From the NCBI GenBank assembly GCA_003529325.1, contig DPVW01000500.1:2724-17713 (forward strand): DNA of 14,990 bases, in the 5' to 3' direction. Origin of the DNA: Candidatus Latescibacterota bacterium. GTDB taxonomy: Bacteria; Latescibacterota; UBA2968; UBA8231. The notes beneath the pieces are model-generated. The model was given only the letters and a program-made list of their open reading frames with translations, searched no databases and had not been told where the DNA came from. Below are positions 1 through 6,793 of this stretch, in pieces. Positions within the stretch are counted from its first letter, which is position 1. Every line of letters starts with the position of its first letter. The translations under genes and the position numbers were made by a program.

Positions 1-73
1 TTTTTCGTTGGCCTTCGGTGAGCAGGCCCTGGATCTGTTCTCGTAGGGCGTGGTAACTGGCTGGTGTGGTCAA
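1..73 (-). CDS. Possible 5' end of an unrecognised gene running off the window
   Basis: Read on the minus strand from a TTG at 73, the frame stays open to the window edge. It gives about 23 residues with a helical, coiled-coil-like look (it contains YHALREQIQGLLTEGQRK). A start of this kind is seen in some transposases and in DUF1016-type nucleases, but the stretch is too short to assign. No convincing Shine-Dalgarno sequence precedes the TTG. It lies 17 nt downstream of the phytanoyl-CoA dioxygenase stop on the same strand, so it could be the next gene of that unit or a remnant. The call rests only on the open frame and plausible composition. Confidence 0.2.
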   Translation of the reverse strand, partial: MTTPASYHALREQIQGLLTEGQRK

Positions 74-90
74 TCTGCTGACACCTAGGA

Positions 91-831
91 CTAGACGTCG
101 CTACGTTTCCAGGCGATGGCGTAGAAAGCCTTGGTCTGAGAGGACCGGTTGGGTTCGCTGCGGTGCCAGGTGTAGTTGCTGAAGAACAGACCGTCGCCGG
201 GCTGCATTTGCACGAGATGCTCCTGTGAACTGTCGATGACGGTGTCAGGTATGCGGTGCCGGCGGAATGGCGTGAATTCGCCTTCCACGACGCGACCCAT
301 GGACGGGTCGTCGTAGTACGACTCATGCTCCGTCAGTTGCCAACCCTGTTGGCTGCCCGGCATGACGGCGAGGGCAATGGCGTCGACACCGACATCGTGC
401 AGTGGAATCCAGCAGTTGCAGCCCAACTCAGGGGCGATCTTCCAATACCACGAATCCTGGTGGAAATAACTGCGTCCGCCCTGGGCCGTGTCATTCCAGC
501 CATGTTTTACGCCCAGTTGATCGGTAAACAATTCGGCGGCCCCCCCAAGAAGCGCCACCATGGCCTCGGCAAGTCGCTCGTGTTCAGCGATCTCGGCAAA
601 GACACTTTCCTCCAGCGCTGGGCGTTGAATGCCACCTGCGACAGGTCCGTCGCCAGGGCAGCGCCTCGGGTCGAGGTCCTGGAAGCGGCCTGGCTCCCAC
701 GCCGGCCGCGTCTCGATGATCTCGTCGAGCCGCTCACGGGCGGCGGTGATGGCGGCAGCCGGAATGAGCCCTGGCACGACGCAATAGCCGACAGCCTGGT
801 ATTGGCTGACCTGTTCGTTCATGTCAGACAC
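91..831 (-). CDS. Phytanoyl-CoA dioxygenase (PhyH) family protein
   Basis: A 246-aa Fe(II)/2-oxoglutarate-dependent oxygenase of the PhyH family, probably cytoplasmic, hydroxylating an unknown small substrate. The double-stranded beta-helix iron site is visible: H124 and D126 in YFHQDSWYW, and the distal H223 in NYTWHRSEPNRS, with R229 as the likely 2-oxoglutarate carboxylate ligand. The length is normal for bacterial PhyH proteins, and the N-terminal QYQAVGYCVVPGLI is typical of the family start. The GTG at 831 has a GGAAGGA-like sequence about 4-5 nt upstream. An ATG at 822 (residue 4) is the alternative start but sits about 13 nt from that site. It follows the VOC gene after 21 nt on the same strand, so the two are probably co-transcribed. 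Family members rarely have substrates that can be predicted from sequence. Confidence 0.9.
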   Translation of the reverse strand: MSDMNEQVSQYQAVGYCVVPGLIPAAAITAARERLDEIIETRPAWEPGRFQDLDPRRCPGDGPVAGGIQRPALEESVFAEIAEHERLAEAMVALLGGAAELFTDQLGVKHGWNDTAQGGRSYFHQDSWYWKIAPELGCNCWIPLHDVGVDAIALAVMPGSQQGWQLTEHESYYDDPSMGRVVEGEFTPFRRHRIPDTVIDSSQEHLVQMQPGDGLFFSNYTWHRSEPNRSSQTKAFYAIAWKRSDV

Positions 832-852
832 AGCGTCCTTCCGTGAGAGAGT

Positions 853-1152
853 TCACCCGACATACTGGTTTACCTGGAAGCCGTTGCCAGATGGATCGTT
901 GACCAACCCCATGTCGTCCACAGTCAATACGAGAGTGGTGGCAAATGTATCAAAAGGATGTGCGATCTCGGCAGTTGAGACCTCGGACTTATCCTCCGGG
1001 CGAGTGTGCAGTGCGAGTTCAGTGTCCGTTACCTTCAGCGTGGACCAGCCAGGTGATTCTGTGGTTATTGTCAGCCCGATCGCATTTCTGTAGAAGGTCA
1101 GGGCCTGGTCCATATCGTCGACGTAGTGGATAACCATGCTGCCTGAAATCAT
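853..1152 (-). CDS. VOC (glyoxalase/bleomycin-resistance) superfamily protein, internally shortened
   Basis: A 99-aa protein with the vicinal-oxygen-chelate fold signature. The first beta-alpha-beta-beta-beta module is complete (MVIHYVDDMDQALTFYRNAI, then the LALHTRPED strand). The second module starts with TTLVLTVDDM (residues 72-81) and then jumps straight to GLVNDPSGNGFQVNQYV (82-98). In full-length relatives of about 120-130 aa, a helix and strand lie between these two motifs, so roughly 30 residues appear to be missing at M81/G82, with the frame kept. H9 is the usual first metal ligand. The C-terminal ligand position, normally Glu, reads Gln (Q93 or Q96). The ATG at 1152 has GGAGGA 7 nt upstream. 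Homologues act as glyoxalases, dioxygenases or antibiotic-binding proteins, and no substrate can be assigned. Whether the shortened fold works is uncertain. Confidence 0.78.
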   Translation of the reverse strand: MISGSMVIHYVDDMDQALTFYRNAIGLTITTESPGWSTLKVTDTELALHTRPEDKSEVSTAEIAHPFDTFATTLVLTVDDMGLVNDPSGNGFQVNQYVG

Positions 1153-1222
1153 GATTCGTCCTCCATTGAGAAGTGTATGAAAGAGAGTAGCTCACCCGCC
1201 GCAGTGCAACCAAGGACACCGC

Positions 1223-2467
1223 ATGAAAATCACTGAGATCGAGGTGCACCAGATTACGGTGCCTTATGTGGATTGGATCGCATACCAGCTCAACCACTAC
1301 TACGGGCCAACACAACGCACGATTTATGTAGCACACACCGACACGGGGTTGGTGGGACTGGGCGAGAGTGGCACGACGGAGTCGCAAGAAGTGGTGGACG
1401 CTTACATCGGCACCAATCCCTTCGAGCACATGGGCGACGAACGTTCTCTGGGGTTGGGCACGGCCATGTATGATCTGATGGGGCAGTCAGCGGGTGTGCC
1501 GGTATACAAGCTGATCGGGCAGAAGTATCGCTCATGGGTGCCTGTGGGCAGCTGGACGGTGTCCACCCAGCCCGAACGCATGGCGGAGGCGGTGCAGCAG
1601 TATGCGGCAAAAGGATACACGTGGATGAAGTTTCATCTGTCGCCCTTCGAGAATGTGATCGAGCAGACCGAGGCGATGCAGAAAGTGGCGCCACCTGGAT
1701 TCCGTATCCACTACGACTTCACCATGCATGGCACCAACGATCATATGGTGGCGTTGCTGCACAAACTCGAGGGTTATCCGATTGCCGGCTGCTTCGAGGA
1801 TGTACTGCCCGCGGCGGACATTGAGGGGTATAAGGCGCTGCGCCAGCGCACGAGGTTGCCGGTGGTGTTGCACCATTGTCCATTGGGGGCGACATATGAA
1901 GTAATGATGGGGGCGGCGGACATCTACATGCTCGGCCACGCACGGATCGGCGACGCCATTCGCAAGGCAGGTCTGTTCGCCGCAGGAGGCATTCCGTTCA
2001 TGCTGCAGAACGTAGGGGGCAACATCACACGCGCCATGACGAGCCAGATGATGGCGGCTTTCCCAACGGGGACATTTCACTTCTTCAGTGACTGTGAAAC
2101 CTGGTCCGACGACGTGGTGCGTGAACGACCACAACCGGTGAATGGCTTTCTACCCGTATCGGAGCGTCCCGGTCTGGGTGTCACCCTCGATCGAGATGCT
2201 CTCGAGCGGCTGCAGCAGTTACAGTTGCCACCTCAGGAGAAATGGATTCTGCGCTCACGATTCGCCAATGGCACGCAGATGTTCAACCTTGCCGATGTGC
2301 AGCAATCGATCTTCATGGTGCGTCCCGATGTGCGGCGCGAGTTGCCCATGAGTTACGATTCGCCCATTACGACAGACTATTGGGATGATGATGGAACACC
2401 AGCGTATGCGGCAATGTTGGTCCGCCTCGAGAGGGAGGGCGTTGTGTTATCGTCGTCGGCTGGCTAG
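1223..2467 (+). CDS. Mandelate racemase/muconate lactonizing enzyme family protein (enolase superfamily), atypical active site
   Basis: A 414-aa protein with the N-terminal capping domain (about residues 1-115) and C-terminal modified TIM barrel of the MR/MLE group. Typical landmarks are MKITEIEVHQITVPY at the start, GLGESGTTESQEVVDAYI, and GLGTAMYDLMGQSAGVPVYKLIGQ. The barrel residues are unusual. The second-strand KxK is K136-F-H138. The first two metal-ligand positions are kept (D165 in IHYDF, E192 in FEDVL). The third, normally Glu, reads H217/H218, and the Asp-His dyad of classical racemases and dehydratases appears replaced (YMLGHARIGD and FMLQNVGG). Acid-sugar dehydration or racemisation therefore cannot be assumed. 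The ATG has AAGGA 6 nt upstream. The gene diverges from the VOC/PhyH pair and overlaps the convergent thioesterase by 4 nt. Confidence 0.85.
   Translation: MKITEIEVHQITVPYVDWIAYQLNHYYGPTQRTIYVAHTDTGLVGLGESGTTESQEVVDAYIGTNPFEHMGDERSLGLGTAMYDLMGQSAGVPVYKLIGQKYRSWVPVGSWTVSTQPERMAEAVQQYAAKGYTWMKFHLSPFENVIEQTEAMQKVAPPGFRIHYDFTMHGTNDHMVALLHKLEGYPIAGCFEDVLPAADIEGYKALRQRTRLPVVLHHCPLGATYEVMMGAADIYMLGHARIGDAIRKAGLFAAGGIPFMLQNVGGNITRAMTSQMMAAFPTGTFHFFSDCETWSDDVVRERPQPVNGFLPVSERPGLGVTLDRDALERLQQLQLPPQEKWILRSRFANGTQMFNLADVQQSIFMVRPDVRRELPMSYDSPITTDYWDDDGTPAYAAMLVRLEREGVVLSSSAG
2464..2467. other. CTAG providing stop codons for two convergent genes
   Basis: The palindrome CTAG supplies TAG at 2465-2467 for the plus-strand MR/MLE-like gene and TAG, read from 2466 to 2464, for the minus-strand thioesterase. 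The two coding regions therefore overlap tail to tail by four bases. No hairpin terminator is visible around the junction, so transcription from each side probably runs into the other gene. Confidence 0.9.
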
Positions 2468-2922
2468 GAGAAGGACTTTTCTGCTGCCGCAGGGACCTCA
2501 CCAAACAGGGCCAGCAGTTGCTCAGGCAACCCCGGTTCACCATCGATGATGCCCGTACCCACAAAGCGCGCACGGGTGACGCGCTCGTCGTCGGGCAGGC
2601 GGAAGATCTCCTGCTCGAAGACAAAGTGCCGTGAGCTGTGACGTCCCGCCGTGGAACAGACGACAAAACGATCACCAGGGCGTAGCGAGCCCAGATAGTC
2701 GATTTCGGCGCGCGTCACCACCAAGTCACAACCCTCCTTATGCACGCACACGAAGTCGACGCCCTTGGCGATGAGATACCGATGGCGGGCATGTTCGAAA
2801 TAGGTCTGGTAGACGGCGTTGTTGACGACGCCCTGCAGGTCACACTCCGAGTCCCGCACGTCGAGCTGAATCTCGAATTCGTAGTCTCTGCGTCGGCGCC
2901 GTGGGATGCGCTTTGTCGTCAC
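2464..2922 (-). CDS. Acyl-CoA thioesterase, 4HBT hotdog-fold family
   Basis: A 152-aa hotdog-fold protein when started at the GTG at 2922. The family core is clear: RDSECDLQGVVNNAVYQTYF, with D28 as candidate catalytic Asp, followed by the long helix and strands containing VVTRAEIDYLGSLRPGDRF. It is expected to hydrolyse an acyl-CoA or aryl-CoA thioester in the cytoplasm. The GTG start overlaps the stop of the upstream C45 gene as GTGA (2919-2922), a pattern typical of translational coupling. Reading further upstream in this frame adds only sequence antisense to nothing conserved and would overlap the C45 gene by about 130 nt, so the longer version is rejected. An arginine-rich run (KRIPRRRRRDY) opens the protein. 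Its stop lies in the CTAG shared with the convergent gene. Confidence 0.85.
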   Translation of the reverse strand: MTTKRIPRRRRRDYEFEIQLDVRDSECDLQGVVNNAVYQTYFEHARHRYLIAKGVDFVCVHKEGCDLVVTRAEIDYLGSLRPGDRFVVCSTAGRHSSRHFVFEQEIFRLPDDERVTRARFVGTGIIDGEPGLPEQLLALFGEVPAAAEKSFS

Positions 2923-3737
2923 TGAACGACGAGCCCCTGATACTCCTGCTCGCAGGGATGGATATCGCAGAACAGCAGACGACATGAGGCGGACATGCCG
3001 ATCATGGAGTACTCGCTGTGATAACCCAATGGTTCGCCATGGCGGCACAGACTGACGACGTCGCCATGATGGTGGAGCAACGTGCGGGCGAATTCGAGAT
3101 CGGTGCCGGCTGCCCCTGGTTGAGGAACCGCGTCGGCGCCACCACAGCCAGCCGAGACATCCACATCCGGGGGCGGACCATCACCGGCACCGAGTGCCCG
3201 ATCGAGAAAGTGCCAGCGCTGATGGGCGTCGAGTTTGCCTGCCGGCGGTCGGCGGTCCGCGTGCAGTCCGGAGGCGCCATCGGCATTCATGCCATCCGTG
3301 ATGGCCAGCAGACCGGCAAATGTAAAGGTCACCTGCGGGATGCCCTCGGTGGACCGCACGTAACGGGCGACGACGGGGCGATGCGGTTCGCAGCCATCGT
3401 TGTTCTTACCCCAGAGGGGCCCATCCCGACCACCGGAGAAGACAAAATTGGTACACCCAGAAGTATCCGGGTCGAGTCCGGCGGCAAACAAAGGCAGGTT
3501 GAGACGCAGGATCTCGCGTTCCTCGACACCGGCGCCCCGGGCGGTAGCGCGTATCTCCTCGAGTACCTGCGGCAGGTGTCGTTGCAGTGCCTCAAGAAAG
3601 TCGGGCAGGCGGGCATCGAACTCCTGCCAGCGCTGCATGGGGAAGAGTTCAATATGCTCAGCGATCTCCAGCCGCAGGGCCTCTCCCGTGCATTCCCCGA
3701 TCTGCTGTGGATCGCCGCTACAGTCGATGACACGCAT
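2919..3737 (-). CDS. C45 family peptidase / acyl-CoA:6-aminopenicillanic acid acyltransferase-like protein, internal segment missing
   Basis: A 272-aa member of the C45 N-terminal-nucleophile family. The first part carries the autocatalytic cleavage site: C95 in DTSGCTNFVF, followed by GGRDGPLWGKNNDG and TFAGLLAITDGMNADG. After about residue 154 the sequence passes directly to LHADRRPPAGKLDAHQRWHF, which belongs near the C-terminal third in full-length relatives of roughly 340-360 aa. It then runs on normally through LLHHHGDVVSLCRHGEPLGY to the family-typical end HPCEQEYQ. About 80-90 central residues therefore seem deleted without a frameshift. Full-length homologues cleave or transfer amide-linked acyl groups after self-processing, but this shortened version may be inactive. 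The start ATG at 3737 lies beside a candidate promoter, and the 3' end is coupled to the thioesterase. Confidence 0.8.
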   Translation of the reverse strand: MRVIDCSGDPQQIGECTGEALRLEIAEHIELFPMQRWQEFDARLPDFLEALQRHLPQVLEEIRATARGAGVEEREILRLNLPLFAAGLDPDTSGCTNFVFSGGRDGPLWGKNNDGCEPHRPVVARYVRSTEGIPQVTFTFAGLLAITDGMNADGASGLHADRRPPAGKLDAHQRWHFLDRALGAGDGPPPDVDVSAGCGGADAVPQPGAAGTDLEFARTLLHHHGDVVSLCRHGEPLGYHSEYSMIGMSASCRLLFCDIHPCEQEYQGLVVQ

Positions 3738-3739
3738 TC

Positions 3740-3768
3740 TTGTTGCTCTCTCATAGGAACGTTATACT
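3740..3768 (+). promoter_or_regulatory. Candidate sigma70-type promoter for the UxuA-like operon
   Basis: TTGTTG at 3740-3745 and TATACT at 3763-3768 are separated by exactly 17 bp and lie 45 bp before the ATG at 3814. The -10 matches the consensus at five of six positions, but the -35 at only three. It overlaps the start region of the divergent C45 gene, consistent with a shared control region. Confidence 0.38.
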
Positions 3769-3790
3769 CGCCCCAAAGCAAAAAACGCAA
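3761..3790 (-). promoter_or_regulatory. Candidate promoter for the C45/thioesterase pair
   Basis: On the minus strand, TTGCGT (3790-3785) and TATAAC (3766-3761) are 18 bp apart. The -10 overlaps the plus-strand -10 on the same TTATA core, so the two divergent promoters would compete for polymerase. The predicted transcript would start near 3754 and have a very short leader of about 16 nt before the ATG at 3737. Confidence 0.33.
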
Positions 3791-3813
3791 CCTCAGGAAG
3801 GCAAGACTCAGAC

Positions 3814-4773
3814 ATGATACGTATCTCCGTGTGGCATGGCGACATGTCCGACAGTTATCTGCGCCGTGTCGTGCAGTTGGGCGCTGATTGTCTCGACTTT
3901 GGTAACGGAGGATTCTGGCCAGGGGTAAAAGAGCAAGGATTCCCCGATCTCGATCAGGTGCGGGCGATCCGACGACGGGTCCGTGACTTTGGCCTCGACA
4001 TCAACCGGGTCACCCTTCCGGACATGACGGACGAGTTCATCAAGGACGGTCCCGGGGCACAACGGGAGCTGGACAATACCTGCCGAGCCCTCGAGGTCTT
4101 TGCCGAAGCGGGTCTGCCCATCGCCAGGCAGCGAATGGCAGGGGACACCTTCCCCTGGTTGTTGACCCGCTACCGCGCCGTGCACCGCGGCGGTTACCGT
4201 TCCCGCGGCGAGAGTATGGGTATGACGAAGGATCCTTTGCCGACGCCGACGCAAGCAGAACTCGACCACTGGTGGGAGCGCTTTCTCACGGTCTATGGCA
4301 AACTGGTGCCCATCGCCGAGGACAAGAATATCAGGCTCGCCATGCATCCATCAGACACGCCGAATGTGGATACTCCCTTTGGTGCGCTCGGATATCACCG
4401 GATCATCGACGCTTTTCCGAGCCGGCAAGTGGGCTATCTCTACTGCTGTGGTACGCGGGCCGAAGCCGGAGGCAGCGCGCTGATCATGGACGAGATCCAC
4501 AACTATGGACGCAAGGGACGGCTGTTCACCCTGCACATGCGCAACGTGCGTGGTTCCCTGGCAACGGCGGGCGCCTTCGAGGAGACCCTGCTCGACGATG
4601 GCGACATCAACTTTTTCAAGGTGTTGCAGGAGTTGCAGAACGTCGGTTTTGACGGCTGCATCAATCCCGATCACATCCCGCAGATCGAAGGGGATGGTGA
4701 GGGTGTGCAACATGGCCTGTCCTATTCCATCGGTTACCTGAGAGCACTGCTGGCAGCCCTGGCGGCTTCATGA
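3814..4773 (+). CDS. Mannonate dehydratase (UxuA)-like TIM-barrel protein
   Basis: A 319-aa protein of the UxuA/xylose-isomerase-like superfamily. UxuA converts D-mannonate to 2-keto-3-deoxy-D-gluconate using a divalent metal. The UxuA pattern is visible: H178 in RLAMHPSDTP, C211/C212 in LYCCGT, H241 in TLHMRNVRGS, the AFEETLLDDGDINF loop, and D286/H287 in NPDHIPQ. These correspond to the metal-binding His-Cys-His-Asp set of the family. It is shorter than E. coli UxuA (about 394 aa) and lacks that protein's insertions, so the exact sugar acid is not certain. The ATG has AGGAAGG about 12 nt upstream. Its stop overlaps the next gene as ATGA, making it the first member of a coupled three-gene operon. 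Confidence 0.8.
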   Translation: MIRISVWHGDMSDSYLRRVVQLGADCLDFGNGGFWPGVKEQGFPDLDQVRAIRRRVRDFGLDINRVTLPDMTDEFIKDGPGAQRELDNTCRALEVFAEAGLPIARQRMAGDTFPWLLTRYRAVHRGGYRSRGESMGMTKDPLPTPTQAELDHWWERFLTVYGKLVPIAEDKNIRLAMHPSDTPNVDTPFGALGYHRIIDAFPSRQVGYLYCCGTRAEAGGSALIMDEIHNYGRKGRLFTLHMRNVRGSLATAGAFEETLLDDGDINFFKVLQELQNVGFDGCINPDHIPQIEGDGEGVQHGLSYSIGYLRALLAALAAS

Positions 4774-5966
4774 AACAGATTGCCGCCATCATTTCCATCT
4801 ATCGCCAGGGGTCCCACGCCGACGTCATCATCGGCAAGTGGCTGCGGGCATTCCCTACCGACGATGGACTCGTTGAGCCGCGCACACAGATCGCTTCGAT
4901 CTATCTGGATCAGGTATTCGATGACGATATGGGCCGGCAGATCGCCGAAGATTTCGGTGTGCCCGTCTATCAGAGCATCCCGGGGGCGCTGTGCCTTGGT
5001 GGCAAGGAGCTCGCTGTCGATGGTGTGCTCCTGATCGGCGAGCACGGAGACTATCCTTTCAACGAGAAGGACCAGCAGCTGTATCCGCGGCGGCACTTCA
5101 TGGAGCAGATCACCGGTGTTATGGCCTCAAGCGGCCGTAGTGTGCCGGTGTACAACGACAAACACCTGTCCTGGCGCTGGCAGGACGCCAAGTGGATGGC
5201 GGAGCGCGCCGATGAACTTCATGCCCCCTTTATGGCCGGTTCATCGCTGCCCGTCTGTTGGCGATCTCCCTTCCTCGAGCACGATCTCGAGACGCCGTTG
5301 AAAGAGGCTGTCGCCGTCGGCTTTTCCGGTCTCGACATCTATGGCTTCCACACGCTGGAGGTGCTGCAGTGTATGGTCGAACGCCGCGTCGGTGGGGAAA
5401 CGGGCGTGCTCGCCGTCACCTGCCTGGAAGGGCAGGCCGTGTGGGAAGAGGCCGCCAAAGGGGCGTGGTGGCGAGAGTTGGCGGAGGCGGCGTGTGCCCC
5501 CGTTGAGACCAAACCAGAAGGCGCCATGGAAGAGCACTGTGAAAATCCGGCGTTGTTCCTGGTCGAGTACCGCGATGGTTTCCGCGGCGCCGTATTGATG
5601 CTCAATGGTTATCTGACCGAGTTGGCTTATGCGGCACGCAAGGCTGACGACTCGACGGTGGGCACCTGGTTCCGTTGCCAGGGGCACGGTGGCGAGAAAG
5701 GGGCTTATGCTCACTTCAGCTATTTGAGCCTCAATGTGGAGGAGATGTTCGTCACCGGTCAGTCGCAGTATCCGGTGGAGCGTACGCTACTGACGTCAGG
5801 GGTCCTCGAGGCAGCTCTCACGTCGCGACATGAGGGCCACATCCGCATCGACACCCCCTGGCTGGATCTGCACTACAATTCGTATGATAAACTGAAGTGG
5901 CGTCCCACGGCCGCTGAACCAACGGGGGCTTGTCTGGAGCCGTTCCCTCCGGCGATGCCAACGTGA
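4770..5966 (+). CDS. Conserved protein of unknown function in a sugar-acid operon
   Basis: A 398-aa protein that I recognise only as a conserved, uncharacterised family. It recalls Gfo/Idh/MocA-type proteins in length and layout, but there is no GxGxxG Rossmann motif at the N terminus (MKQIAAIISIYRQGSHADVI instead). Strongly conserved-looking stretches include VDGVLLIGEHGDYPFNEK (about residues 84-101), SVPVYNDKHLSWRWQDAKWM and PFMAGSSLPVCWR, rich in His, Asp and aromatic residues that could form a metal or sugar site. GLDIYGFHTLEVLQCMVERR follows. No signal peptide or membrane segment is evident. It is coupled to both neighbours by 4-nt overlaps (ATGA in front, GTGA behind), so it most likely takes part in the same pathway as the two TIM-barrel enzymes. 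An oxidoreductase-like role is possible but unproven. Confidence 0.78.
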   Translation: MKQIAAIISIYRQGSHADVIIGKWLRAFPTDDGLVEPRTQIASIYLDQVFDDDMGRQIAEDFGVPVYQSIPGALCLGGKELAVDGVLLIGEHGDYPFNEKDQQLYPRRHFMEQITGVMASSGRSVPVYNDKHLSWRWQDAKWMAERADELHAPFMAGSSLPVCWRSPFLEHDLETPLKEAVAVGFSGLDIYGFHTLEVLQCMVERRVGGETGVLAVTCLEGQAVWEEAAKGAWWRELAEAACAPVETKPEGAMEEHCENPALFLVEYRDGFRGAVLMLNGYLTELAYAARKADDSTVGTWFRCQGHGGEKGAYAHFSYLSLNVEEMFVTGQSQYPVERTLLTSGVLEAALTSRHEGHIRIDTPWLDLHYNSYDKLKWRPTAAEPTGACLEPFPPAMPT

Positions 5967-6793
5967 GCGGCCCTGTCTCGATTACCGGCTTCGCCGACGA
6001 GATCGCGAAAGAGGCGGAGCAGCAGATCAAGGGCCTGCAGAGCGTCCAGGTATCTCACATCGAAATTCGCGGCGTCGATGGCACCAACGTCCTCGATCTG
6101 GAGGAGGGCGAGATCGACAGTTTTCGCCAACAGCTCGAGGTGGCGGGAATCAAGGTGTCGTCCATCGGTTCCCCCATCGGCAAGGTGCAGATCCGATCCG
6201 ATCTGGAGGCCCACTTTGCGCGCTTCCAGGTCGCCCTGCAACGGGCCGATCAGTTCGGTTGTCGGTTTGTGCGTCTGTTCTCGTTCTATCACCAGGACGA
6301 AACACCCGAGCAGGTGCGCGACATTGTTGTGGCACAATTTCAGCGCATGGCAACAGCCGCCCGTGATGCAGGCATCACCCTGGTCCACGAAAACGAGAAA
6401 GGCATTTACGGGGACACACCGGAACGTTGTCTCGACTTGTTGACCGCCGTCGATCACCCGCACCTGCGGGCCGCCTTCGACGCAGCGAACTTCGTGCAGT
6501 GTGGATCGTCGTCCCTGGCTGGCTGGGGATTGCTGGCACCACACGTCGATTACTTCCACATCAAGGATGCCATCGCCGAATCGGGGCGTGTCGTGCCCGC
6601 CGGTCTCGGGGATGGTGAGATCGAGCCGATTCTAGCGGCGGCACTCACCGCAGGCTTTTCCGGCTTTCTCTCGATTGAACCCCATCTGGCGGCGGATGAT
6701 CTCGACTACGGCGGTGGTGGGGTCGAACGTTTTGCCCTGGCGACGACGGCGTTAAGGGCCATTCTCCACCGGTTGCAGGCCCGCGAGGTCTGA
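5963..6793 (+). CDS. Sugar phosphate isomerase/epimerase-like TIM-barrel protein
   Basis: A 276-aa AP-endonuclease-2/xylose-isomerase-like TIM barrel (IolE/hydroxypyruvate-isomerase type). The four metal ligands expected for the family can be placed: E143 in LVHENEKG, D173 in AAFDAANF, H199 in YFHIKDA and E239 in LSIEPHL. It starts with ITGFADEIAKEAEQQI, typical of this group. The GTG at 5963 overlaps the previous stop as GTGA, matching the coupling of the gene pair before it. A TTG at 5930 would give 11 extra residues without support. The likely role is isomerisation or epimerisation of a keto sugar or sugar acid in the same pathway as the UxuA-like enzyme. It is the last intact gene of the operon, and decayed DNA starts directly after its stop. 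Confidence 0.82.
   Translation: MSGPVSITGFADEIAKEAEQQIKGLQSVQVSHIEIRGVDGTNVLDLEEGEIDSFRQQLEVAGIKVSSIGSPIGKVQIRSDLEAHFARFQVALQRADQFGCRFVRLFSFYHQDETPEQVRDIVVAQFQRMATAARDAGITLVHENEKGIYGDTPERCLDLLTAVDHPHLRAAFDAANFVQCGSSSLAGWGLLAPHVDYFHIKDAIAESGRVVPAGLGDGEIEPILAAALTAGFSGFLSIEPHLAADDLDYGGGGVERFALATTALRAILHRLQAREV

Noticed and set aside
256..846. 196-aa plus-strand open frame across the PhyH gene
   Set aside because: It is antisense to a well-supported PhyH gene with visible catalytic residues, and its translation has no domain-like pattern.
1153..1222. Promoters between the divergent VOC and MR/MLE-like genes
   Set aside because: TTGAGA on the plus strand has no acceptable -10 at proper spacing, and the minus-strand pairs match poorly, so no call is made for this 70-bp gap beyond the Shine-Dalgarno sites.
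2923..3048. 42-residue N-terminal extension of the 4HBT thioesterase
   Set aside because: It would overlap the upstream C45 gene by about 130 nt and shows no thioesterase similarity. The GTG at 2922 with a GTGA overlap fits better.
3002..3286. Frameshift in the C45 gene as explanation for its odd middle part
   Set aside because: I translated both alternative frames near the join and neither gives the missing family motifs. The normal frame is conserved on both sides, so an in-frame loss explains it better.
3018..3887. 289-aa plus-strand open frame across the C45 gene and the start of the UxuA-like gene
   Set aside because: It covers the antisense of the C45 gene and overlaps both the promoter gap and the UxuA-like start. 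Family motifs lie in the other frames.
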